This document shows, in pieces, positions 45,131 to 55,024 of a stretch of 64,000 bases of DNA. The stretch spans positions 2,542,001-2,606,000 of the forward strand of contig NZ_CP077084.1 of the NCBI RefSeq assembly GCF_014268275.3. The letters are read 5' to 3'. The notes beneath the pieces were generated by a model. The model saw nothing but the letters and a program-made list of their open reading frames with translations. It did no database searches and was not told the DNA's origin. The DNA comes from Pseudomonas tritici (GTDB taxonomy: Bacteria; Pseudomonadota; Gammaproteobacteria; Pseudomonadales; Pseudomonadaceae). How positions within the stretch are numbered: position 1 is the first letter of the stretch; every line of letters starts with the position of its first letter. Made by a program: the position numbers and the translations under genes.

Positions 45131-46152
45131 TTGACTAGCCATTCATTCCACCGTGTCGCAATGGCCGGGCCGTTCTTGGCCCAGTAGGCGAAATCGAGGG
45201 TGATCTGATCCTTGACGTAGGCGGTCGGCAGGTTCGGCGCGAGTACCGAATCCAGGCGCTGCACACTGTCGATATTCACCGGTGCGTAGGCGGTCAGGTT
45301 GGAGAAGTCAGCCTGGCCCTTGGCGCTGCTGGCGTTGGCCAGGAATTTCATCGCGGCGGCTTTGTTCTTGCTGCCTTTAGGCACGACGAGGATGTCGGCC
45401 ATCACCAGGTTCTGCTTCCAGCTCACGCCAACCGGCGCGCCGTCTTCCTGCAGGGCGTGAATGCGGCCGTTCCAGAACTGGCCCATGCTGACTTCGCCGG
45501 AGGCCAGCAGCTGTTGCGACTGCGCGCCGCCGCCCCACCAGACGATGTCTTTCTTGATGGTGTCGAGTTTCTTGAAGGCGCGGTCCAGGTCCAGCGGGTA
45601 GAGCTTGTCGGCGGCTACGCCGTCGGCCAGCAGCGCCAGTTCAAGCACGCCAGGGCTTGGCCATTTGTAGAGGGCGCGTTTGCCAGGGTAGGTCTTGGTG
45701 TCAAACAGCGCGGACCAATCCTGAGGCTTGCCAGCGCCGAGCTTGCCTTCGTTGTAGCCGAGCACGAAGGAGAAGAAGAACGAGCCCACACCATGGTCGG
45801 AGACAAACCGCGGGTCGATCTTGTCGCGCTGGATCACCGAGAAATCGAGGGGTTCGAGCAGGCCTTCGGCGGCGGCGCGCAGGGCGAAGTCGGCTTCGAC
45901 ATCCACCACGTCCCACTGCACGTTGCCGCTTTCGACCATGGCCTTGAGTTTGCCGTAGTCGGTGGGGCCATCCTGGACCACGGTAATGCCGCTGGCCTTG
46001 CTGAACGGGTCGGCCCAGGCCTGCTTCTGCGCATCCTGGGTGCTACCGCCCCAGCTCACGAAATTGACGCTTTCGGCTGCCAGGGCCGCGTGAGTGGCCG
46101 TAGCCAATAAACCCGCGAACAGCACCGCGGTTGCACGTTTGTTCAACACCAT
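45127..46152 (-). CDS. Periplasmic substrate-binding protein, PotD/PotF type
   Basis: The 341-residue protein has a signal peptide (cleavage near ALA-AE, residue 27) and the extracellular solute-binding fold of the polyamine/opine group (VNFVSWGGSTQDAQ, WDVVDVEADFA). The homologues bind cationic or zwitterionic amines, which fits a quaternary pyridinium such as trigonelline, but specificity cannot be read from sequence. It heads the ABC operon. Operator copy 4 lies 177 bp upstream, linking it to the catabolic regulon. The ATG at 46152 follows GAGGGCG. Confidence 0.88.
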   Translation of the reverse strand: MVLNKRATAVLFAGLLATATHAALAAESVNFVSWGGSTQDAQKQAWADPFSKASGITVVQDGPTDYGKLKAMVESGNVQWDVVDVEADFALRAAAEGLLEPLDFSVIQRDKIDPRFVSDHGVGSFFFSFVLGYNEGKLGAGKPQDWSALFDTKTYPGKRALYKWPSPGVLELALLADGVAADKLYPLDLDRAFKKLDTIKKDIVWWGGGAQSQQLLASGEVSMGQFWNGRIHALQEDGAPVGVSWKQNLVMADILVVPKGSKNKAAAMKFLANASSAKGQADFSNLTAYAPVNIDSVQRLDSVLAPNLPTAYVKDQITLDFAYWAKNGPAIATRWNEWLVK

Positions 46153-46328
46153 TTTCACGCCCTCATTTGTTTTGTTATTGAGCGGGCTTGGTAATGCCCG
46201 CCTATCGGGAGCAGTAGGTCCATCGGGAGCCTCTGATCGAGACCCCAAAAGGCGACCGTGCCAAGGGCTTTTATTGGTGCTCTCCCTGGCGGGCGCACTT
46301 GGCAGAAGCGTTCGGTCTATGGAATATC

Positions 46329-46343
46329 ATATTATGGTATTCC
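46329..46343. promoter_or_regulatory. Shared operator copy 4, near-perfect 23-bp palindrome
   Basis: On the minus strand this reads GGAATACCATAATAT. The surrounding 46321-46343 is a nearly perfect inverted repeat, giving the clearest view of the full site. It lies upstream of the ABC importer operon. Confidence 0.75.
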
Positions 46344-46380
46344 AAACTTTGTGCAAGCATTTTGCCTTACCGGTTATCCG

Positions 46381-47490
46381 TCATTCGGTGAAGGGAATGC
46401 TCTCGATCACCTCCAGGTTGTAGCCGGTCAGCCCGGCGTATTTGAGGGGCGGGCCGAGGTGACGCAGCTTGCCGACGCCGAGGTCCTGCAAGATCTGCGC
46501 CCCGGTGCCCACTTCAGAATAGATGCGCGACTGCGAACGGTTGAACTGGCGCGGCGCCTGGGTCAGTTGCGGCACGCGTTCCAGCAGCGCCTGGGACGAC
46601 TCATGGTTAGCCAGCACCACCACCACGCCGCTGCCTTCAGCGGCGACACGTTGCAAAGCCGCCCACAGCGTCCAGTTGGACGGGCCGCTGTAGTCGGCGC
46701 CGACCAGATCGCGCAGCGGGTCGATCACGTGCACGCGCACCAGCGCAGGTTCATCGCGGCGCAACTGGCCCATCACCATCGCCATGTGCACGCCGCCGTC
46801 GATGCGGTCTTCAAAGGTGATCAGGCGGAACGTGCCGTGCACCGTGGGTAGGTCGCGTTCGCCGATGCGCACCACGGTGCGTTCGGTGCTGAGGCGGTAG
46901 TGGATCAGGTCGGCGATGGTGCCGATCTTGATCCCGTGTTTGCGCGCGAAAATTTCCAGTTCGGGACGCCGCGCCATGGTGCCGTCGTCATTCATGACTT
47001 CTACGATCACTGAGGCGGGCGTGTGCCCGGCCAGGCGCGCCAGGTCGCAACCGGCCTCGGTATGGCCGGCGCGGGTCAGTACACCGCCGTCTTTAGCGCG
47101 CAACGGGAAGATATGCCCCGGCTGCACGATATCGGCAGGCCCGGCATTAATATCGACTGCGGCCGCGACGGTGCGCGCGCGATCGGCGGCTGAGATGCCG
47201 GTCGTCACGCCGGTGGCGGCCTCGATGGACACGGTAAACGCCGTGCTGAACACGCTGCCGTTGCTCGGCACCATCTGTTCCAGGCCCAGGCGCTGGCAAT
47301 GTTCATCGGTGAGAGTCAGGCAGATCAGGCCACGGGCTTCGCGGGCCATGAAGCTGATAGTCTCGGCGGTGCAGCACGCTGCGGGCAGCAACAGGTCGCC
47401 TTCGTTTTCTCGGTCTTCGTCGTCCACCAGGAGCACCATCTTGCCCTGGCGGTAGTCTTCAATGATGTCTTCGATGCTGTTGAAGGACAT
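46381..47490 (-). CDS. ribB: RibBA-type protein with degenerate GTP cyclohydrolase II half
   Basis: The 369-residue protein has a complete DHBP synthase half (residues 1-200: DDEDRENEGDL, RAGHTEAGCDLA). This half makes the four-carbon unit of riboflavin from ribulose 5-phosphate. The second half resembles GTP cyclohydrolase II but lacks the cysteine triad that binds zinc: where the family has a cysteine-rich segment after VRVH this protein has VRVHVIDPLRD. Cyclohydrolase activity is therefore unlikely. It is regulated by operator copy 5, so it probably raises flavin supply for the monooxygenase and reductases. It is not in a rib operon. Confidence 0.87.
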   Translation of the reverse strand: MSFNSIEDIIEDYRQGKMVLLVDDEDRENEGDLLLPAACCTAETISFMAREARGLICLTLTDEHCQRLGLEQMVPSNGSVFSTAFTVSIEAATGVTTGISAADRARTVAAAVDINAGPADIVQPGHIFPLRAKDGGVLTRAGHTEAGCDLARLAGHTPASVIVEVMNDDGTMARRPELEIFARKHGIKIGTIADLIHYRLSTERTVVRIGERDLPTVHGTFRLITFEDRIDGGVHMAMVMGQLRRDEPALVRVHVIDPLRDLVGADYSGPSNWTLWAALQRVAAEGSGVVVVLANHESSQALLERVPQLTQAPRQFNRSQSRIYSEVGTGAQILQDLGVGKLRHLGPPLKYAGLTGYNLEVIESIPFTE

Positions 47491-47517
47491 GTAGGATGCT
47501 CGGTCAGTTGGTTGTAT

Positions 47518-47532
47518 GTATTATGGTATACC
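47518..47532. promoter_or_regulatory. Shared operator copy 5 between ribBA and DUF1330 gene
   Basis: The minus strand reads GGTATACCATAATAC, identical to copies 1 and 6. It lies 27 bp from both divergent start codons. Confidence 0.75.
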
Positions 47533-47559
47533 ACAAAAATACAGCAAGAGGATGTCACG

Positions 47560-47853
47560 ATGAAGGCCTACTGGATTGCTCATGTGGATGTGTCTGATGC
47601 AGAGCAGTACACGCAATACACCCAACGCGCGCCGGCGGCGTTTGCCTTGTATGGCGGACGATTCCTGGCCAGGGGCGGGCGCAGCGAGGCGCTGGAAGGC
47701 GGGCCGGCACGCCAGCGGAATGTGGTGATCGAGTTCGACAGCTACGAGCAGGCGGTGGCTTGTTATGAGTCGGCGGAGTATCAGGCGGCGAAGGCGCACC
47801 GAGAGGGCGTGGGACAGGCGCAGATTATTATTGTGGAAGGCCTGGCACCTTAG
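47560..47853 (+). CDS. DUF1330 family protein
   Basis: The 97-residue protein (AYWIAHVDVSD at 3-13; RNVVIEFDSYEQAVACY at 53-69) is a small dimeric ferredoxin-like-fold protein of the DUF1330/EthD type. Members bind small aromatic molecules, but none has a firm activity. It is divergent from ribBA across operator copy 5. The start at 47560 follows AAGAGGA; the longer frame lies inside ribBA. A ring-fission or isomerase accessory role is conceivable. Confidence 0.82.
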   Translation: MKAYWIAHVDVSDAEQYTQYTQRAPAAFALYGGRFLARGGRSEALEGGPARQRNVVIEFDSYEQAVACYESAEYQAAKAHREGVGQAQIIIVEGLAP

Positions 47854-47879
47854 ATTTTTCGGGTGTAAGCCGATTTAAA

Positions 47880-47979
47880 TGTGGGAGCGGGCTTGCTCGC
47901 GAAAGCGGTATGTCAGATACCGAATGAATCGACTGAAACTCCGCCTTCGCGAGCAAGTCGAACCGCCGCTCCCACATTT
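47880..47979. repeat. REP-type inverted repeat, one arm disrupted
   Basis: The left arm has TGTGGGAGCGGGCTTGCTCG. The right arm (47941-47979) has the matching GCGAGCAAG, then an altered GTCGAACCGC stretch before GCTCCCACATTT. It lies between convergent genes. Confidence 0.7.
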
Positions 47980-48000
47980 GTAACCGGTTCGGCCTGGAGG

Positions 48001-49319
<1,319 letters not shown>

Positions 49320-49342
49320 GGGGTCTGCTCTGAATGTAACGG

Positions 49343-49732
49343 TTAACTGGAGGCCTCGGCATCGGCTTCGGCGAAGGCTTCTCGGGCCAGCCGGAAGCTG
49401 TCCACGGCGGCGGGAACCCCGCAATAAATACCGACTTGAAGCAAAATTTCGCGTATTTGTTCACGACTCAGCCCGTTACGCAAGGCGCCGCGTACATGCA
49501 GCTTGAGTTCGTGGGGCCGATTGAGGGCCGAAATCATTGCCAAGTTTATCATGCTGCGTTCTTTAAGCGACAAGCCCTCCCGGCCCCACACGTGGCCCCA
49601 GCAGTACTCGGTGACCATCTCCTGCAGCGGCCGGGTAAAGTCGTCGGCATTCTCGATCGAGCGCTGCACGTAGGCTTCACCCAGGACCTGAGTACGAATC
49701 TTCAGGCCCTGCTCATATTTGTCGTTACGCAT
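49343..49732 (-). CDS. Carboxymuconolactone decarboxylase-family protein
   Basis: The 129-residue protein belongs to the CMD/AhpD-like family (WGREGLSLKERSMINLAMISAL-type core, then HVRGALRNGLSREQIREILLQ). It lacks the CxxC pair of AhpD peroxidases. The family includes decarboxylases of gamma-lactones. In trigonelline catabolism a hydroxy-butyrolactone form of the ring-cleavage product occurs, so a lactone or decarboxylation step is possible. The real reaction is unknown. It lies between the flavin reductase and the GntR gene. Confidence 0.8.
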   Translation of the reverse strand: MRNDKYEQGLKIRTQVLGEAYVQRSIENADDFTRPLQEMVTEYCWGHVWGREGLSLKERSMINLAMISALNRPHELKLHVRGALRNGLSREQIREILLQVGIYCGVPAAVDSFRLAREAFAEADAEASS

Positions 49733-49745
49733 GCTTCAGCACTCC

Positions 49746-50231
49746 TCAGGCCAGGGTGGGCAGCGGGCCCAGCTTGCCTTTGTGATAGATCATCGGTGTG
49801 ACCGGCTGCTCGGGCAGGATCAGGTTCTTCACCGCGCCGACGATGATCGCGTGATCGCCGCCGTCGTATTCGCGCCACAGTTCGCACTCGATGATCGCGG
49901 TGGCCTTGGCCAGCAGCGGGTTGCCCAGTTCGCTCAAGTGCCACTCGATACCTTTGGCTTTTTCCTTGCCCTTGCTGGCAAAGGCATAGGCTTCGGCGGT
50001 CTGGTCGGCTGACAGTAAGTGAATCGCAAAGCGCTTGCTGTCGCGCAGGATCGGGTAGGTGTCGGAGGCGTAGTTGGGGCAGAACAGCACCAGCGCCGGG
50101 TCGATCGACAGCGCGCTGAACGCACTGGCGGTAATGCCGACGATGCCGCCGTCCGGGTCAAGGGTGGTAACCACCGTGACGCCGGAAGGGAAGGAGCTCA
50201 TGACGTCTTTGTAAATGCCGGGTTCGATCAT
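49746..50231 (-). CDS. tgnB: Flavin reductase, TgnB-like (copy 2)
   Basis: The 161-residue reductase is colinear with copy 1 at 12353 and shares most of its sequence (MSSFPSGVTVVTT, FCPNYASDTYP, IIECELWREYDGGDHAIIVG). It lies in the operon with the aldehyde dehydrogenase and hydrolase. It would supply reduced flavin to the luciferase-like oxygenase encoded 40 kb away in the same regulon. Confidence 0.84.
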   Translation of the reverse strand: MIEPGIYKDVMSSFPSGVTVVTTLDPDGGIVGITASAFSALSIDPALVLFCPNYASDTYPILRDSKRFAIHLLSADQTAEAYAFASKGKEKAKGIEWHLSELGNPLLAKATAIIECELWREYDGGDHAIIVGAVKNLILPEQPVTPMIYHKGKLGPLPTLA

Positions 50232-50243
50232 GGTGGTGGACTC

Positions 50244-51725
50244 TTAACGCATCACAAAAGGATCAGGCATGGGCGCCTGGGAGAGGTTGATCCACACCGT
50301 CTTCAGCTCGGTGTAGGCCAGCACCGAATCGATGCCGCTTTCACGTCCGTAGCCGCTGTTCTTGAAGCCGCCGATGGGCGCCATGGCCGAGACGGCACGG
50401 TAGGTGTTGACCCAGATGATACCCGAACGCACGTCGCGGGCCAGGCGATGGGCGCGGCCCAGGTCACGGGTCCAGATGCCGGCGGCAAGGCCGAACTGCG
50501 AGTCGTTGGCGATGGCCAGCGCTTCGGCCTCGTCCTTGAAACGGATGACCGACGCCACCGGACCGAACACTTCTTCCTGCATGATCTTCATCGAGTTGCG
50601 GTCGCACTCGAACAACGTCGGTTCGTAGAACCAGCCTTCGCCAAGGTTCTGCGGGCGCTTGCCGCCGGTACGCAGGCGTGCACCTTCAGCGATGGCATCC
50701 GCCACCAGGCCTTCGACCACGGCCAGTTGCTGTGCGGTGGCCATGGGGCCCATTTCACTGGCGTCGTCCTGAGGGTTGCCGATGCGGATACGCTGGGCGC
50801 GCGCCACCAGGCGCTCGACGAACTCGTCGTAGATTTCATCCTGCACCAGCAGGCGCGAACCGGAGACGCAACTCTGGCCGGACGCAGCATAAATGCCGGC
50901 AATCGCACCATTGATGGCGCTGTCCAGGTCCGCGTCGGCAAAGATGATATTCGGTGACTTGCCGCCCAATTCCAGGGATAACTTGGCGAAGTTCTCCGCG
51001 CTGCTGCGCACCACATGCCGCGCCGTGGCCGCGCCGCCGGTAAAGGCGATCTTGCGCACCAGCGGGTGGCGGGTGAGGGCGGCGCCGGTACTGGGGCCAT
51101 ACCCTGTGACCACGTTGACCACGCCAGGTGGGATGCCCGCTTCCAGGGCCAGGCGCGCCAGTTCGAGGATGGTTGCCGAGGCATGCTCGGAGGGTTTGAT
51201 TACGATGGTATTGCCTGCTGCCAGGGCCGGCGCGAGTTTGATCGCGGTCAGGTACAGCGGGCTGTTCCATGGAATGATCGCGGCGACCACGCCCATGGCT
51301 TCGTGCACGGTGTAGGCGAAGAGGTCGGGCTTGTCGAGGGGCAGGGTGCCGCCTTCGAGCTTGTCGGCCAGGCCTGCGGTGTAGTGGAAGAACTCCGGCA
51401 GGTAGGTGACCTGGCCACGGGTTTCGCGGATCAGCTTGCCGTTGTCGCGGCTTTCCAGCTGGGCCAGTTGCTCTTTGTTCTCGGCGATCAGGTCACCGAG
51501 GCGGCGCAGCAGTTTACCCCGCGCGGTGGCGGTGAGGCCACGCCAGGCCGGGCTGTCAAAGGCCGTTTGGGCCGCCTGTACGGCGCGCTCCACATCCGCT
51601 TCGTCGGCGTCGGGCAGTTGCGCCCAGGGCTCGGCCAGGGCCGGGTTAAGGCTGTCGAAGGTCTTGCCGGAAAGGGCATCGACCCATTCACCGCCGATGC
51701 ACATCTGGAAGCGTTCAAGCGTCAT
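50244..51725 (-). CDS. tgnC: Aldehyde dehydrogenase, TgnC-like
   Basis: The 493-residue aldehyde dehydrogenase has the NAD-binding FTGGAATARH, the catalytic glutamate in LELGGKSP and the catalytic cysteine in GQSCVSG. It lacks features that would fix a substrate. In the trigonelline pathway TgnC oxidises the aldehyde or lactol produced by ring cleavage to (N-methylformamido)methylene-succinate. Its 5' end overlaps the hydrolase stop codon by 4 bp. Confidence 0.8.
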   Translation of the reverse strand: MTLERFQMCIGGEWVDALSGKTFDSLNPALAEPWAQLPDADEADVERAVQAAQTAFDSPAWRGLTATARGKLLRRLGDLIAENKEQLAQLESRDNGKLIRETRGQVTYLPEFFHYTAGLADKLEGGTLPLDKPDLFAYTVHEAMGVVAAIIPWNSPLYLTAIKLAPALAAGNTIVIKPSEHASATILELARLALEAGIPPGVVNVVTGYGPSTGAALTRHPLVRKIAFTGGAATARHVVRSSAENFAKLSLELGGKSPNIIFADADLDSAINGAIAGIYAASGQSCVSGSRLLVQDEIYDEFVERLVARAQRIRIGNPQDDASEMGPMATAQQLAVVEGLVADAIAEGARLRTGGKRPQNLGEGWFYEPTLFECDRNSMKIMQEEVFGPVASVIRFKDEAEALAIANDSQFGLAAGIWTRDLGRAHRLARDVRSGIIWVNTYRAVSAMAPIGGFKNSGYGRESGIDSVLAYTELKTVWINLSQAPMPDPFVMR

Positions 51726-52555
51726 GCAACGATCCCCTTTATTGGATTATTTTGGGCGTATACGGTGTCAAGAAACCCCAGCAGCAACTGATTGACCAGG
51801 CGCGGCGATTCCACCGGCATCATATGCCGTTGCTCAGCCAGCACCGCAACCGTGGCCCCCGGAATACGATCGGCGAGTTGCCGGGCCATTTCCGGCGTCG
51901 AGCCGGGGTCCAGTTCGCCGGTGGCGACCAGGGTGGGGGCGCGCAGACCCTTGAGGTCATCGGCGCGGTACATGTCCTGGGTTGCAAACAGCTCATACGT
52001 GGTCAGGTAGCCTTGGGGGTCGTTGCCCGCCAGGGTCTGACGCAGCGCGGCGATCTGCGCCGGGTTGGCCGCCTGGTATTCGCGGCTGAACCAACGCGAC
52101 AGCGCCGCTTCGGCATTCGCATCCGGCCCGTGTTCGGCGGCCTGGGCGGTGCGTTCGATCACGCCGGCACGCTGCTCGGGGCTGCGGTTGAACACACTGT
52201 TGAGCACCACCAGGCTTTTGAGGCGGTCGGGGTAGTGCAGGGCAAACGCTCGCGCCACCAAACCGCCCATGGAAAACCCGATCACAGTGGCCTGGGGCAG
52301 TTGCAGGTGGTCGAGCAGCTCCAGCAGTTGGTCGGCATAACCCAGCAGCGGCGTGCCGGCGGCCGGGCGCGGGCTGGCGCCATGGCCGAGCATGTCGTAG
52401 GTGATCACGCGGTAGTGTGTGGCCAGGCCAACGACTTGCCCGCCCCACATTTCTTTGTTCAGGCCCACGCCGTGGATCAAAACCACAGGCTGGCCTTGGC
52501 CGGTCGCCAGATAACTGGTGCCAGCCGGGGTGCGTTCAGCGGTGAGCCGAATCAT
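51722..52555 (-). CDS. tgnD: Alpha/beta hydrolase, TgnD-like
   Basis: The 277-residue hydrolase has the oxyanion-hole HGVGLN, the nucleophile elbow GFSMGG and a distal acid/histidine (GELDPG, QRHMMP). In the trigonelline pathway the hydrolase TgnD releases methylamine, formate and carbon dioxide and leaves succinate semialdehyde. The ATG at 52555 follows GGAG eight bases upstream; longer frames lack this. If this role holds, the released methylamine can enter gmaS. Confidence 0.78.
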   Translation of the reverse strand: MIRLTAERTPAGTSYLATGQGQPVVLIHGVGLNKEMWGGQVVGLATHYRVITYDMLGHGASPRPAAGTPLLGYADQLLELLDHLQLPQATVIGFSMGGLVARAFALHYPDRLKSLVVLNSVFNRSPEQRAGVIERTAQAAEHGPDANAEAALSRWFSREYQAANPAQIAALRQTLAGNDPQGYLTTYELFATQDMYRADDLKGLRAPTLVATGELDPGSTPEMARQLADRIPGATVAVLAEQRHMMPVESPRLVNQLLLGFLDTVYAQNNPIKGIVA

Positions 52556-52599
52556 GGAGCGCTCCTGCATGCCTTTTTTTATTGGGGGGCTTGCCTGGC

Positions 52600-53190
52600 T
52601 TACTGGGCCTTTTCGGCGGCCAGTTCTTCCAGGTCGATATACCGGTTGCCGATGCGCGGGTGCAGGCGGCCGCCATCGGCGCAACCCAGCACCACGACGA
52701 TTTCGTCGGCCCGCGGCGCGTCTTCGATCTGCATTTCCAGGGTGATGTAGTGCGAGCGCAGGCCTTCGTCGTCCTTGTGCATCATCGGGATCTGGATCGA
52801 GGTGCCCGGGCCGCCGCGCTTGTTGGTGAAGCTCAGGTAGCTTTTGGCTTTGACCGCTTCGCGGTAGTGGTTGCCGAAACGCAGGGTATGGATGATCGCG
52901 CTGGCATGTTCGATCTCGCCGTCGGCACCGACCACAGCCGCTTTACCGTAGGCCTCAATGTTCTCGGCACCGCCGATGATGCCCACCAGGCGCTCGACCA
53001 TCAACGCGCCGAGGTCGGAGCAATTGGCACGGATCTCCGGCTTCAGGTCTTCGACAAAACCACGGCCCAGCCAGGGGTTTTTCAGCACAACGGCCAGGCC
53101 GACCATTTTCACGGGGGTGTCGGAGGCTTTGCCGCCTTCGATGAAGGTTTCTTCTACGTAGCTGACGATCTTGCGGATTTCGAAACTCAT
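52600..53190 (-). CDS. AA_synth family protein (PF06684)
   Basis: The 196-residue protein (IRKIVSYVEETFIEGG at 5-20; GADGEIEHASAIIHTLRFGNHYREAVK; GGPGTSIQIPMMHKD) belongs to the family annotated as amino acid synthesis. Its structures show a variant of the chorismate-mutase fold, but no activity is established. It is the first gene of the leftward operon, 38 bp downstream of operator copy 6, so it should be among the most highly expressed. A ring-opened intermediate isomerase or amide hydrolase is a reasonable guess. The start at 53190 excludes a frame reaching into the operator. Confidence 0.83.
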   Translation of the reverse strand: MSFEIRKIVSYVEETFIEGGKASDTPVKMVGLAVVLKNPWLGRGFVEDLKPEIRANCSDLGALMVERLVGIIGGAENIEAYGKAAVVGADGEIEHASAIIHTLRFGNHYREAVKAKSYLSFTNKRGGPGTSIQIPMMHKDDEGLRSHYITLEMQIEDAPRADEIVVVLGCADGGRLHPRIGNRYIDLEELAAEKAQ

Positions 53191-53227
53191 GGCTGCTCCA
53201 ACGGGATGCGATTGGTTTGCGTATGAT

Positions 53228-53242
53228 GGTATACCATAATAC
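53228..53242. promoter_or_regulatory. Shared operator copy 6 before AA_synth operon
   Basis: GGTATACCATAATAC, identical to copies 1 and 5. It lies 38 bp upstream of the first gene of the seven-gene catabolic operon. Confidence 0.75.
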
Positions 53243-53614
53243 CAGAAGCGCAAGAGTCAGAAATAAACCGAGGACGCAGTGATGCGATGAAAGGTCCAAG
53301 AGATGACTTTTTGTGGCGGGGTGTAAACGTCTGCTCATCAAGGTGAGTGGTGTGGAGCAGGGAGCACCAAGTGGTCATGAACGTTGTCGACAATCAGCAA
53401 GGCGAACACGCCGGGGCTCCGCGAGAGTCTGCCCATAACAGAGCGGTATAAACGCAGGCCCCGCACCGATGTCGATATCAGACCAATCCCTGCCGCTTTC
53501 AGGCTGTTTTCAGGAAAGTCAGGCCGCGTAAGGTGACCCATCATTAAGAAATGATGATCGCCTGACCCTTCAGTCAGTACGCCCTGACGTCGATCACCGA
53601 GAACAACAAAAACA
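53243..53614. other. Intergenic region with no recognised content
   Basis: These 372 bp separate the divergent catabolic operon and permease gene. Short frames exist on both strands, but none resembles a known protein. No hairpin or repeat stands out. It must contain the promoter of the permease gene. Confidence 0.5.
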
Positions 53615-55024
53615 ATGAATAGCCTGAATTCCAACGATTCGAACGGCCAGTTGGCGCAGGGCTTCAAGCCGCGTCATGTCACCATGCTTTCCATTGCGGG
53701 CATCATCGGCGCGGGGTTGTTCGTCGGTTCCGGACACGCGATCGCCGCGGCTGGGCCGGCAGTGCTGCTGGCCTATCTGTTCTCCGGCACGCTGGTGGTG
53801 CTGGTCATGCGCATGTTGGGGGAGATGGCGGTGGCCAACCCCGATACAGGGTCATTCTCGACCTATGCCGACCAGGCCATCGGCCGCTGGGCCGGGTTCA
53901 CCATCGGTTGGTTGTACTGGTGGTTCTGGGTGCTGGTGATCCCCATCGAAGCCCTGGCCGCCGGGCATATTCTCAACCAGTGGTTCCCACAGATCGACGC
54001 TTGGCTGTTTGCCTTGCTGTCGATCTTTTTGTTGGTGGTCACCAATCTGTTCAGCGTGTCCAAGTACGGTGAGTTCGAGTTTTGGTTCGCCATGGCGAAA
54101 GTGATTGCGATCATCGGCTTCATCGGTCTGGGCTTCGCGGTGTTGATGGGCTGGATTCCCGAGCGGGAGGCCAGTGGCTTGAGCCGATTGATGGAGGACC
54201 ATGGCGGTTTTGCGCCTAACGGGCTGTCGGCAGTGGTCGGGGCTTTCATCACGATCATGTTCAGTTTCATCGGCACCGAAGCGGTCACCATCGCAGCGGC
54301 CGAATCCAGCAACCCGGCGCAGAACATCGCCCGGGCCACGCGCTCGGTGATGTGGCGCATCGGCGTGTTCTACCTGTTGTCGATTTTCGTGGTGATTTCC
54401 GTGGTGCCATGGAATGACCCGCTGTTGGCGTCTGTAGGCTCGTATCAACGGGCGCTGGAGCTGATGAACATTCCCCACGCCAAACTGCTGGTGGATGGGG
54501 TGGTGTTGATCGCCGTGGCCAGTTGCATGAATTCCTCGATCTACATCGCCTCGCGCATGCTGTTTTCCCTGGGCAAGCGGGGCGACGCACCCAAGCTGAT
54601 GAGGAAGACTTCGGCGGCGAGCGTGCCGAGGGCGGCGGTGATTGCCAGCACGATCCTGGGCGCGGGAGTGACTCTGTTCAGCTACTTCGCGCCGGCCGGG
54701 CTGTTCCAGTTCCTGCTGGCCAGTTCGGGCGCCATCGCCTTGCTGGTGTACCTGGTGATCGCCATTTCCCAGTTGCGCATGCGCAAGATCCTACGGCAGC
54801 GCAACGTCACGCTGACCTTCCAGATGTGGCTGTTTCCGTGGCTGACCTGGTTGGTCATTGCGTTCATCTGTACCGCATTGACGGTGATGCTGGTGACCCC
54901 CGAGCACCGTTCTGAAGTGTCCTCGACAATCGGCCTGGCCTTGATAATTTCCCTGATCGGCTTGCTCACCGCGCGGCAGCCTGAACGCGCGCAAAAAACA
55001 GTGGCCGCAGCTTCGCAGCCATGA
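53615..55024 (+). CDS. gabP: GABA/amino-acid permease (APC family, GabP-like)
   Basis: The 469-residue permease has 12 predicted helices and the GabP/CycA hallmark RHVTMLSIAGIIGAGLFVGSG-type first helix, with GTEAVTIAAAES in the sixth. It takes up GABA or a similar zwitterion by proton symport. It shares a 4-bp overlap with the AraC regulator gene, so both form one operon. The ribosome binding site is poor. Confidence 0.8.
   Translation: MNSLNSNDSNGQLAQGFKPRHVTMLSIAGIIGAGLFVGSGHAIAAAGPAVLLAYLFSGTLVVLVMRMLGEMAVANPDTGSFSTYADQAIGRWAGFTIGWLYWWFWVLVIPIEALAAGHILNQWFPQIDAWLFALLSIFLLVVTNLFSVSKYGEFEFWFAMAKVIAIIGFIGLGFAVLMGWIPEREASGLSRLMEDHGGFAPNGLSAVVGAFITIMFSFIGTEAVTIAAAESSNPAQNIARATRSVMWRIGVFYLLSIFVVISVVPWNDPLLASVGSYQRALELMNIPHAKLLVDGVVLIAVASCMNSSIYIASRMLFSLGKRGDAPKLMRKTSAASVPRAAVIASTILGAGVTLFSYFAPAGLFQFLLASSGAIALLVYLVIAISQLRMRKILRQRNVTLTFQMWLFPWLTWLVIAFICTALTVMLVTPEHRSEVSSTIGLALIISLIGLLTARQPERAQKTVAAASQP

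Noticed and set aside
53338..53667. Minus-strand frame in the gap before the permease gene
   Set aside because: It overlaps the permease start, matches no family I recognise, and has no convincing translation signal.
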